Shown in pieces: positions 31,862 to 38,465 of a DNA stretch of 40,552 bases. A program made the translations under genes and the position numbers. The stretch covers positions 1 through 40,552 of the forward strand of contig JAKPBN010000202.1 in the NCBI GenBank assembly GCA_029778945.1, read 5' to 3'. A model generated the notes under the pieces. It made no database searches, was not told the DNA's origin, and saw only the letters and a list, made by a program, of their open reading frames with translations. Source of the stretch: Spirochaetota bacterium. GTDB taxonomy: Bacteria > Spirochaetota > Spirochaetia > Treponematales > Rectinemataceae. Position 1 is the stretch's first letter. The number at the start of each line of letters is the position of its first letter.

Positions 31862-32698
31862 CTAGCGGAGCTCGGAGGGCTTGATGCCGTCCATGTCGTC
31901 AAAGGTCTGGTTTTCCCCGGCCATGCCCCAGATGAAGGAGTAGGGCCCCGTGCCCACCCCGGAGTGGATGGACCAGGAGGGGGAGATCACGCACTGCTCG
32001 TTGGACATCATGAGGTGGCGGGTCTCGTCGGGCCGGCCATGGAGGTGGATCACCCGGGTCTCGGGCGCCATGTCGAAGTAGAGGTAGACCTCCATGCGCC
32101 GCTCGTGGGTGTGGGGAGGGAAGGTGTTCCAGACCGAGCCTGGCTCGAGGATCGTGAGGCCCATGCAGAGCTGGCAGGACTCGCAGACCGCGGGGTGGAC
32201 ATACTGGCGTATGGTCCGCACGTTGCACGCCTCCGGGCTGCCCAGCTTGCGGGGGTTGGCCTTGGCCTCGGGGATCAGGACCGTGGGGCAGGTCCTGTGG
32301 GCGGGGCTGGACATGAGGTAGAATTTGGCGGGCTTGGCGGGGTCGTCGCTGGTGAAGGAGATGGCCTTCGTCCCCCGGCCCACATAAAGGCCCTCGCGCT
32401 TGCCGAGGCGGTACTTGATCCCGTCGGCCTCAACCGTCCCGGCATCGCCGATGTTGATCACCCCGAGCTCCCGGCGGTCCAGGAAATTCTCCGTCCCCAG
32501 CTCCTTGCCCCCCGTGAGGGCCAAGGGAGCGACCGTGGGGCAGGCTCCGCCAAAGATGACCCGGTCCGTGTGGGAATAGGTCAGCCTCAGCTCCCCGAGC
32601 CCAAAGACCCCTTCCACAAGGAAGCGGTCTCGGAGGGTCTCGGTGTCGTAGTACATCGCGTCCTCGGGGTCCTGGCCGTAGCGTATGTCCAAGTTCAT
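31862..32698 (-). CDS. kduI: 5-dehydro-4-deoxy-D-glucuronate isomerase (DKI isomerase)
   Basis: 278 residues, the usual length. The zinc ligands sit exactly at the numbering known for the E. coli enzyme: His196, His198 and Glu203 in FPPHTHERRMEVYLYF, and His245 in PSWSIHSGVG. The N-terminal blocks RYGQDPEDAMYYDTETLRDR and YSHTDRVIFGGACP are also standard. It isomerises 4-deoxy-L-threo-5-hexosulose uronate (DKI) to 2,5-diketo-3-deoxygluconate for KduD. Gene spacing is 9 bp from kdgF and 8 bp to kduD, within one operon. Confidence 0.96.
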   Translation of the reverse strand: MNLDIRYGQDPEDAMYYDTETLRDRFLVEGVFGLGELRLTYSHTDRVIFGGACPTVAPLALTGGKELGTENFLDRRELGVINIGDAGTVEADGIKYRLGKREGLYVGRGTKAISFTSDDPAKPAKFYLMSSPAHRTCPTVLIPEAKANPRKLGSPEACNVRTIRQYVHPAVCESCQLCMGLTILEPGSVWNTFPPHTHERRMEVYLYFDMAPETRVIHLHGRPDETRHLMMSNEQCVISPSWSIHSGVGTGPYSFIWGMAGENQTFDDMDGIKPSELR

Positions 32699-32707
32699 GG
32701 CAACTCC

Positions 32708-33046
32708 TTATTTCTTGAGAAAGTCTTCCCGCTGGGGGGTAAAGACGTCGAGGAGGCGGCCCTGCTCGAGGCAGGTGACTCCGTGCCTGACGCCTCCCGC
32801 GACATAGATAGTGTCGCCCACCCCGAGGGTGTAGCGCTCAAGGCCATGGCGGAATTCGAATTTGCCCTCCAGGCAGTAGGTGGCCTGCTCATGGGGGTGC
32901 TCATGGTCGGCCCCGACCGCCCCAGGGGCAAAGAGGACCTCGACCATCATCATCCGGCCGCCTCGGGCCCGGATCTTGCGGGTGACCTTGCCGGCCTCGA
33001 TGGTCTCCAGCTCGAGCTCGCGGTCGGGAAACAGGGTCTTGTCCAT
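32708..33046 (-). CDS. kdgF: KdgF-like cupin (unsaturated uronate to DKI)
   Basis: A 112-residue single-domain cupin. The metal ligands are visible as His48, His50 and Gln54 (GADHEHPHEQATYCLEG) and His88 (AGGVRHGVTCLE). KdgF proteins speed the ring opening of 4,5-unsaturated galacturonate or mannuronate to DKI, exactly the substrate of KduI encoded next. ATG 33046 has GGAGAG upstream; the frame remains open further into kdgK but without a ribosome site. The position between kdgK and kduI supports the role; a different sugar-acid cupin remains possible. Confidence 0.85.
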   Translation of the reverse strand: MDKTLFPDRELELETIEAGKVTRKIRARGGRMMMVEVLFAPGAVGADHEHPHEQATYCLEGKFEFRHGLERYTLGVGDTIYVAGGVRHGVTCLEQGRLLDVFTPQREDFLKK

Positions 33047-33065
33047 AGTCTCTCCTTTGTCCGGC

Positions 33066-34097
33066 CTAGCGGCTGACCCGGCCCGAGCCATCGCCCCCAA
33101 GCAGGCGCTCGACCTCGGCCCGGGTGGCCAGGTTGACGTCCCCGGGGATCGTGTGCTTGAGAGCCGAGGCGGCCACGGCGAACTCGAGGGCCCTAGCCTC
33201 GTCCTCCAGCTCAAGGAGGCCAAAGATCAGGCCCGCCGCGAAGGAATCCCCCCCGCCCACCCGGTCCACGATGTCGAGGATCTCGTACTGCCGGGAGATC
33301 CTGAAGCCCGAGGCTCCGAGCATGGCGGCCGACCAGCCATTGCGGTCCGCGGAGCGGCTTTCCCTCAGGGTTATGGCTATGACCTTAAGGCCGGGGAAAC
33401 TAGCCTTGGTCCGCTCCGCGAGCTTGCGGTAGGCATCGGCCTCGACCTCGCCCTTGCCGGGATCCGCCCCGGGAGCGGCTAGGCCCAGGCCCAGCTGGAT
33501 GTCCTCCTCGTTGGCGATGAGGACATCGGCGAGGGCCACGAGGCGGGACATCATCTGGGGCGCCTTGACCCCATAGTTCCAGAGCTTCTTGCGGTAGTTG
33601 AGGTCCACCGAGACCTTGGCTCCCGCCGCCCTGGCCGCGGCGGCCGCCTCGAGGCAGGCCTCGGCCGCCGACTGGGACAGGGCGGGGGTAATGCCCGTCA
33701 CATGGAACCAGTCGGCCCCCTGGAAGATAGCCTTCCAGTCAAAGTCCCCGGGCCCCACCTCGGCTATGGCCGAGCCCGCCCGGTCATAGACCACCTCAGA
33801 AGGCCGCATGTCCGAGCCCGTCTCCAGGAAGTAGATCCCGGCCCGGGTCCCCGAGCGCCGGACCTGGGAGACGTCGACCCCATAGGCCCTGACGGCCCGC
33901 AGGGCGGCCTCGCCCACGGGGTTGGCCGGGAGGGCCGTGACAAAAGAGGCCCGGGCGCCCAGAATGGAGAGGGAGACGGCGACATTGGCCTCCCCCCCGC
34001 CAAAGCTGGCCTCAAGGCTGGGGGACTGGAACAGCCTCTCCCTCTCGGGGGACTTGAGCCTGAGCATGATCTCGCCGAAGGTGACTACGTGTTTCAT
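33066..34097 (-). CDS. kdgK: 2-dehydro-3-deoxygluconokinase (PfkB family)
   Basis: A 343-residue ribokinase-fold enzyme that phosphorylates KDG to KDPG with ATP. It has GEIMLRLKSPERERLFQSPS at the front with the FGGGEANVAVSLSILGA substrate-binding block, and the catalytic loop VGGGDSFAAGLIFG, with Asp284 as base. The N-terminal LRL-x-P-x-x-x-R and GGxExNVA patterns are typical of KDG kinases. It is the first gene of the leftward uronate operon, with a well-formed promoter (TTGCAT-18-TAGAAT) whose predicted start is about 9 nt before ATG 34097; GAGG gives a modest ribosome site. Eda, which uses its product, is divergent across the shared control region. Confidence 0.95.
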   Translation of the reverse strand: MKHVVTFGEIMLRLKSPERERLFQSPSLEASFGGGEANVAVSLSILGARASFVTALPANPVGEAALRAVRAYGVDVSQVRRSGTRAGIYFLETGSDMRPSEVVYDRAGSAIAEVGPGDFDWKAIFQGADWFHVTGITPALSQSAAEACLEAAAAARAAGAKVSVDLNYRKKLWNYGVKAPQMMSRLVALADVLIANEEDIQLGLGLAAPGADPGKGEVEADAYRKLAERTKASFPGLKVIAITLRESRSADRNGWSAAMLGASGFRISRQYEILDIVDRVGGGDSFAAGLIFGLLELEDEARALEFAVAASALKHTIPGDVNLATRAEVERLLGGDGSGRVSR

Positions 34098-34112
34098 CGC
34101 TGACCTCGACCT

Positions 34113-34142
34113 ATTCTAACCCCGCCTGGGCCGGGAATGCAA
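34113..34142 (-). promoter_or_regulatory. Promoter of the kdgK-kdgF-kduI-kduD-uxaA-uxaC operon
   Basis: On the minus strand, TTGCAT (34142-34137), 18-bp spacer and TAGAAT (34118-34113). The candidate operator at 34151-34167 lies just upstream of the -35. Confidence 0.7.
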
Positions 34143-34150
34143 TCTTAATT

Positions 34151-34167
34151 ATGGAACGGTAGTCCAT
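34151..34167. promoter_or_regulatory. Candidate uronate operator, site 1
   Basis: Inverted arms ATGGA and TCCAT with a 7-bp spacer. Read on the minus strand its core is GGACTACCGTTCC, which matches 11 of 13 bases of the perfect palindrome in the dctP leader (38354-38366). It lies between the kdgK -35 and the eda -10, so one bound protein could control both directions. Confidence 0.55.
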
Positions 34168-34174
34168 TTTCATA

Positions 34175-34180
34175 TATGAT
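34175..34180 (+). promoter_or_regulatory. Likely -10 element of eda
   Basis: TATGAT, 28 nt before ATG 34209. The 17-bp-upstream hexamer is TGGAAC, a poor -35 that lies inside the candidate operator. Confidence 0.45.
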
Positions 34181-34208
34181 GCTAGTATCCAAAGGACAGG
34201 AGGCAGAC

Positions 34209-35168
34209 ATGGACGAGGTTTCCCGGCGCATTGGGGAGATTGGCATAGTACCGGTGGTCAAGCTCGAGGACAGCGCCGCGGCCGTCCCCCTGGGCAAGGC
34301 CCTCCTCGCCGGGGGCATACCCGTGGCCGAGGTCACCTTCCGGACCTCCGCCGCCCTGGAGTCCATAGCCGCCCTCAGCCGCGGCCTGCCCGAGGTCCTT
34401 GTCGGGGCCGGGACCGTGGTCAAGGCCGAGCAGGCCCGGGCCGCGATCGAGGCCGGAGCCCGCTTTGTGGTCTGTCCCGCCTGGGTGGACGAGGTGGTCG
34501 AGCTCTGCCTGGAGAAGGGCGTCCCGGTCCTGCCCGGAGTGTCGGGCCCCGACGGGGTTGCCCGGGGAGCCGCCCTGGGCCTGGAGATCCTCAAGTTCTT
34601 TCCCGCCGAGGCCTCGGGGGGCCTTGCCATGATCGACGCCCTGGCCGGCCCCTTTGGGGGAATCAAGTTTGTGCCCACCGGCGGGATAGACGCCTCCAAT
34701 GTCGGGGCCTGGGCCAGAAAGCCCTCCATTCATGCCGTGGGCGGATCCTGGATGGTCAGGCCCGAGGCGATAGCGGCGGCGGACTGGGCGGGCATCGAAA
34801 AGACCTGCCGGGAGGCCGTCCTGGCCCTCCACGGCTTCTCCTTCGGCCACCTGGGGATCAACAGCCCCGACGAGGCCTCGGGGGCCAAGACGGCCAAGCT
34901 CCTGTCCGAGCTCTTTGGCCTGAACCTCAAGGACGGCAACTCCTCCATCCTCGCCTCCGACGCCATCGAGGTGATGAAGAAGCCCTTCCTGGGCGAAAAG
35001 GGCCACATCGGGATCCGCTGCAACAACGCCGAGCGGGCCGTGGCCAGGTTCCGGGACCTGGGCATCGGCACAAGGCCAGAGACCCAGAAGATCGAAAAGG
35101 GCCGGCTCAAGGCCGTCTACCTCGATCTAGAGATAGCCGGCTTCGCCATACACCTCATGGGGCCATGA
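34209..35168 (+). CDS. eda: KDPG/KHG aldolase with C-terminal VOC-like domain
   Basis: 319 residues. Residues 1-210 form a KDPG aldolase that splits KDPG into pyruvate and glyceraldehyde-3-phosphate: Glu41 (VAEVTFRT), GAGTVVKAEQA and the Schiff-base Lys129 (EILKFFPAE), all where the family expects them. Residues about 212-319 (FGHLGINSPDEASGAKTAKL, then GNSSILASDAIEVMKKPF, GHIGIRCNNAERAVARFRDL and FAIHLM) look like one glyoxalase/VOC-type unit, an extension also known in clostridial and spirochaetal aldolases. Its role is unclear. ATG 34209 is set by AGGAGG 5 nt upstream; the frame starts earlier at 34176. It is divergent from kdgK and ends before a strong terminator. Confidence 0.92.
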   Translation: MDEVSRRIGEIGIVPVVKLEDSAAAVPLGKALLAGGIPVAEVTFRTSAALESIAALSRGLPEVLVGAGTVVKAEQARAAIEAGARFVVCPAWVDEVVELCLEKGVPVLPGVSGPDGVARGAALGLEILKFFPAEASGGLAMIDALAGPFGGIKFVPTGGIDASNVGAWARKPSIHAVGGSWMVRPEAIAAADWAGIEKTCREAVLALHGFSFGHLGINSPDEASGAKTAKLLSELFGLNLKDGNSSILASDAIEVMKKPFLGEKGHIGIRCNNAERAVARFRDLGIGTRPETQKIEKGRLKAVYLDLEIAGFAIHLMGP

Positions 35169-35175
35169 AGAGAAT

Positions 35176-35195
35176 GTGCCACAGAGACACAGAGG
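35176..35195 (+). repeat. Octamer-type intergenic repeat, copy 4a
   Basis: GTGCCACAGAGACACAGAGG begins 7 bp after the eda stop. It is near-identical to the uninterrupted form of copy 2a and pairs, in inverted orientation, with copy 4b at 35397-35443. Confidence 0.7.
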
Positions 35196-35327
35196 GGAGA
35201 GGCAAAAATCAAGGATTGAATAGGGATCAGAGGGTTCACTGCCCCTCGCCCTTAAATCACCTGCTATCAAAGAAAAGTCAGCTCTTAGCGGAAAAACACT
35301 GAGAAAAGCGGCCCCGCAGAGAATAGG

Positions 35328-35373
35328 AATAGGGATCAGCCTTGCTAGCAAGGTCCTGATCCCTATTTTTTTT
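35328..35373 (+). terminator. Rho-independent terminator after eda
   Basis: A perfect 12-bp outer stem (35328-35339 with 35356-35367) plus a 5-bp inner stem (CCTTG/CAAGG), ending in T8. One arm, GAATAGGGATCAG, also occurs as a direct copy at 35218-35230. It is on the plus strand only and lies 160 bp after the eda stop. Confidence 0.85.
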
Positions 35374-35396
35374 CTCTAATATTCTAACGCATCTTT

Positions 35397-35443
35397 CTCT
35401 GTGTCTCTGTGCCTAACACTTTGCTAGGCCTTCGGCTCTGTGG
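35397..35443 (-). repeat. Octamer-type intergenic repeat, copy 4b (inverted), with a 22-nt insert
   Basis: Read on the minus strand: GCCACAGAG, then a 22-nt insert (35435-35414) that begins CCGAAGGCC and ends GTGTTA, then GGCACAGAGACACAGAG. The insert lies at exactly the same repeat position as the 70-nt insert of copy 2a and shares both ends with it. The copy ends 17 bp before the dctM stop. Confidence 0.7.
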
Positions 35444-35460
35444 CCCAGTCCTATATTCTC

Positions 35461-36765
35461 CTATTTCACGAACTGGGGCAGCCACATGGTGAACTGGGGC
35501 ACATAGGTGATCAGGAGGAGAACCACGATCATCGCGAGGAAGAAGGGCATCATCGCCTTGGTCCCTGCCTTTACGCTGACCTTGCCTATCGCGCAGCCCA
35601 CAAAGAGGACAGTTCCCACCGGCGGGGTTAAGAGGCCCATCCCGGCGTTGAAGATCAGCACGAGGCCGAACTGGATGGGGTCCATCCCGAGCTTCATGCA
35701 GACCGGCAGGAGGATGGGGGTGAGGATGACGATCATGGGGGCCATGTCCATCGGTCCGCCCAGGAGGAGGAGGAGGACGTTGATCATGAGGAGGATCACG
35801 ATGGGGTTCGAGGAGATCTGGAGGAAGCCCTGGGTGATCAGGTCGGGCAGGCGGAGGATGGTCATCGCGTAGCCAAAGGCCCCGGAGGCGCCGATGAGGA
35901 AGAATACCATGAGGACGGTGCGGAAGGTGCGCACCAGGACAGGCCAGAGGTGCTTGGGCTTGAGCTCCCGATAGACCACAAAGCCCAGGAAGAAGGAGTA
36001 GACGACGGCCAGGGCTCCAGCCTCGGTGGCGGTCGCGAGGCCCGTGAGGATCGAGCCCAGGATGATCACCGCGGGGGTGAAGGAGAGGAGGCCGTTGAGG
36101 ATGATCATGGGGATCTTCCGGCGCTCGGTCGCGTCTCCCCGGGGGTACTTGTTCTTGATGCTGATGACCACGCCCACGGTGCACAAGGTCACGAGCAGGA
36201 GGAGGCCCGGGACTATGCCAGCCGCGAAGAGCTTGGCGATCGAGATGCCGCCGATCACGCTCGAGGCCACGATGGAGTAGAGGACGAGGTTGTGGCTGGG
36301 CGGGACGACGACCCCCTGGATGGCCGAGGAGATCGTGAGGCCCACGGCATACTCGGCGGGATAGCCCTTTTTCTTCATGATCGGGATCATCACGGAGCCG
36401 ATGGCCGAGGTGTCCGCGACCGCCGAGCCCGAGAGGTTGCCAAAAAGCATGCAGGCCACAGAGTTGACTATGGACAGGCCGCCCGGCCAGCGTCCCACAA
36501 AGACATTGGCAAAGTCGACAATGCGGTTGGCCAGGCCACCCGCGCCCAGGAGCTGGCCGGTCATGATAAAGAAGGGGATGGCCAGGAGGGAGAAGACGTT
36601 GATCCCCTGGATGATCTGCTGGGCCACGACGACGATGGGCATCTGGAGGTACCAGAGGGTGGCCATCGAGGAGATCGCGAGCACGAGGGCGACGGGGAAC
36701 CTCAGGAGGAGGAAGACCACAAAGGTCAGGCAGAGGATCCAGATGGCGACGGTGTTACTTGGCAT
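35461..36765 (-). CDS. dctM: TRAP transporter large permease subunit DctM
   Basis: A 434-residue protein with about twelve membrane helices. Family blocks include ALVLAISSMATLWYL, LLAIPFFIMTGQLLGAGGLA, GRWPGGLSIVNSVACMLFGN, the LSGSAVADTSAIGSVMIP ion-site segment, and LLLLGGPMDMAPMIVILTPI with LTPPVGTVLFVG in the second half. It forms the sodium-coupled channel of a tripartite uptake system with DctQ and DctP. Its ATG (36765) overlaps the dctQ stop by 11 bp. Genomic position next to kdg/kdu/uxa genes suggests an uronate or unsaturated uronate oligomer as substrate. Confidence 0.95.
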   Translation of the reverse strand: MPSNTVAIWILCLTFVVFLLLRFPVALVLAISSMATLWYLQMPIVVVAQQIIQGINVFSLLAIPFFIMTGQLLGAGGLANRIVDFANVFVGRWPGGLSIVNSVACMLFGNLSGSAVADTSAIGSVMIPIMKKKGYPAEYAVGLTISSAIQGVVVPPSHNLVLYSIVASSVIGGISIAKLFAAGIVPGLLLLVTLCTVGVVISIKNKYPRGDATERRKIPMIILNGLLSFTPAVIILGSILTGLATATEAGALAVVYSFFLGFVVYRELKPKHLWPVLVRTFRTVLMVFFLIGASGAFGYAMTILRLPDLITQGFLQISSNPIVILLMINVLLLLLGGPMDMAPMIVILTPILLPVCMKLGMDPIQFGLVLIFNAGMGLLTPPVGTVLFVGCAIGKVSVKAGTKAMMPFFLAMIVVLLLITYVPQFTMWLPQFVK

Positions 36766-37279
36766 CGCGGGTGATCTCCTCGTCGATCGAATGGTAGCGG
36801 CTGATGTCGAAGCCCAGGAACTGCAGGGCCGAGTAGGCGCAGGTGAGGACTCCGGTGATCGGCATGACGATGTATTGGAGCAGGTTGGGAAGATGGGTGG
36901 CCGCGAGGAAGGACCCCCGCATCATCATCGAGAAGTCCCAGCCGTAGATGACAAGGTAGAGGCCAAAGAGGAAGGTGCACGCGTCCACGAATTTGTCCAT
37001 CCAGTGGAGGACCTTCTTGGGCAGGTTGTCGAAGAGGTCCATGCCCAGATGGAGGCTCTCCCGGAAGCCGATCGCGATGCCGATAAAGGTGAACCAGGTC
37101 AGGAAGAGCAGGGTCATCTCCTCGGACCAGGAGGGAACGAAGCTGAAGAGCTTCCGGGTCAGGACGGCCATGAACACATTGAGGATCATGAGGACGAGGA
37201 GGGTGATGCAGAAGCCATCGACGAACTTGTCGATGACGAGGAAGAACCTGGTGATGCCGCTTTTCTTCTTGTCTGGCAT
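36755..37279 (-). CDS. dctQ: TRAP transporter small permease subunit DctQ
   Basis: 174 residues with four membrane helices. The DctQ signature is clear: VLTRKLFSFVPSWSEEMTLL, then FLTWFTFIGIAIGFRESLHL. It is the small partner of DctM and links it to the binding protein. ATG 37279 follows an AAGGAG-type site. It is downstream of dctP, separated by 83 bp that hold a GC-rich palindrome, and overlaps dctM by 11 bp. Confidence 0.93.
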   Translation of the reverse strand: MPDKKKSGITRFFLVIDKFVDGFCITLLVLMILNVFMAVLTRKLFSFVPSWSEEMTLLFLTWFTFIGIAIGFRESLHLGMDLFDNLPKKVLHWMDKFVDACTFLFGLYLVIYGWDFSMMMRGSFLAATHLPNLLQYIVMPITGVLTCAYSALQFLGFDISRYHSIDEEITRDAK

Positions 37280-37311
37280 GGGGACTCCTTCAAGACTGGA
37301 CAGACGGGCCA

Positions 37312-37325
37312 GGGCCGGCCGGCCC
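37312..37325 (-). promoter_or_regulatory. GC palindrome between dctP and dctQ
   Basis: A 14-bp palindrome, GGGCCGGCCGGCCC, in the dctP-dctQ gap, with no T tract. Such hairpins after a binding-protein gene often protect its mRNA and raise its amount over the permeases; that role is inferred here. Confidence 0.45.
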
Positions 37326-37362
37326 CCGCAGCGGAGGACGGCCGGATGGCCCGCAGGGAGGA

Positions 37363-38340
37363 TTACTTCTTGGGGCGGGCGGCGTCAATGGCCTTGATGG
37401 TCTCGGCAAAGGCGGGGGACTCGGTGGCCACGAGCTGCTTGACGGCGTTCTTGAAGGGGGTCTTGTCCGGGACCGGCACGATGATCTCGCCCTCGGCGAC
37501 GATCTTCTTCGTGGCCTCGATGACATAGGCGTCCCACTTGGCCCTCTGGAAGGCGATGGTCTCCTTGGCGGCCTTGCGGAAGGCGGCCTGGTCGGTGGCG
37601 GACAGCCTGTCCCAGGCGGCCTTGTTCATGAAGAGGACCTCGGGGAGGCGGAGGTGCTCGTCGAGCATGTAGTACTTGGCGACCTGGTAATGGTTGAAGG
37701 AGATGAGGGAGGGGGCGTTGTTCTCGGCGCCGTCGATGACTCCGGTCTGGACGGCGGAGAAGACCTGGCCGGCGCCCATGGGCACGGCGGAGGCGCCCAT
37801 GGCCTCGACCATCTTGACGAGGAGGTTGTTGGGCATGACCCGGAACTTGTGCCCCTTGAGATCGGCGATGGAGTTCAGGGGATAGTTGGCGTAGAAGGAG
37901 CGGGCGCCGCCATCGTACCAGCAGAGGCCCACGAAGCCCGAGGGGGCCAGGTCGGCGAGCATCTTGTCGCCGTAGGGGCTGAGGAGGAAGTTCCACATAT
38001 GGTCGGCGGAGTCAAAGAGGTAGGGAAGGCTGAAGACGTTGAGCTGGGCATTGAAGGAGCCGAGGGCGCCGGAGGATACCCGGGCGATCTGGATGGCGCC
38101 GATCTTGACCTGCTCGATCACGACCTTCTCGTCCCCGGAGATCTGTCCGCCCGGATAGATGTCGAGCTTGAACTTGCCGTTGGTGTAGAGATTGACCAGG
38201 CGGGCGAATTCCTCGTCCGCGAGCTCGGTGGGATAGCCCTGGGGATGGATCTCCGCCAGCTTAAGGACAGTCTGGGCGACGGCGCCCGAGAGGGCGACGG
38301 CGATGACCAGGGCCGCGACCAGGATACGCTTCAGTTTCAT
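37363..38340 (-). CDS. dctP: TRAP transporter solute-binding protein DctP
   Basis: A 325-residue secreted protein: signal peptide 1-23 (ending SGAVAQ), then the DctP domain beginning VLKLAEIHPQGYPTELADEE. The ligand-contact regions are DLKGHKFRVMPNNLLVKMVE, with the Arg that binds the substrate carboxylate, and VIDGAENNAPSLISFNHYQV. It delivers a carboxylated solute, likely an uronate, to DctQM. I use ATG 38340 (MKLKRILV), 4 nt after GGAGG; the open frame to 38394 contains the operator and cannot be coding. First gene of the TRAP operon. Confidence 0.95.
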   Translation of the reverse strand: MKLKRILVAALVIAVALSGAVAQTVLKLAEIHPQGYPTELADEEFARLVNLYTNGKFKLDIYPGGQISGDEKVVIEQVKIGAIQIARVSSGALGSFNAQLNVFSLPYLFDSADHMWNFLLSPYGDKMLADLAPSGFVGLCWYDGGARSFYANYPLNSIADLKGHKFRVMPNNLLVKMVEAMGASAVPMGAGQVFSAVQTGVIDGAENNAPSLISFNHYQVAKYYMLDEHLRLPEVLFMNKAAWDRLSATDQAAFRKAAKETIAFQRAKWDAYVIEATKKIVAEGEIIVPVPDKTPFKNAVKQLVATESPAFAETIKAIDAARPKK

Positions 38341-38353
38341 GATACCTCCATTT

Positions 38354-38366
38354 GGAACACCGTTCC
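38354..38366. promoter_or_regulatory. Candidate uronate operator, site 2
   Basis: A perfect palindrome, GGAAC-ACC-GTTCC, in the dctP leader between promoter and ribosome site. It matches site 1 at 11 of 13 positions. TGGAAC-N3-GTTCCA type sites are typical of IclR-family regulators, but no such regulator gene is in the window. Confidence 0.6.
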
Positions 38367-38394
38367 GCTTTTCGCGGACGGCGACGGGAGGCAT

Positions 38395-38423
38395 CCTATA
38401 CCCGCCGGGAAAGCCGTGGTCGA
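38395..38423 (-). promoter_or_regulatory. Possible promoter of dctPQM
   Basis: On the minus strand, TCGACC (38423-38418), 17-bp spacer, TATAGG (38400-38395), about 55 nt before the dctP start. Moderate matches to both boxes; the operator lies about 30 bp downstream. Confidence 0.45.
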
Positions 38424-38465
38424 GGACTTATATGCTTTTTCCGGTACTCTGATGCGGTGCCGGCC

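Noticed and set aside
35384-36184. 266-residue frame overlapping dctM
   Set aside because: His/Pro/Arg-rich shadow frame of dctM without motifs.
37363-38394. Longer dctP start at 38394
   Set aside because: The extra 18 residues cover the operator palindrome and precede the Shine-Dalgarno; the signal peptide starts at ATG 38340.
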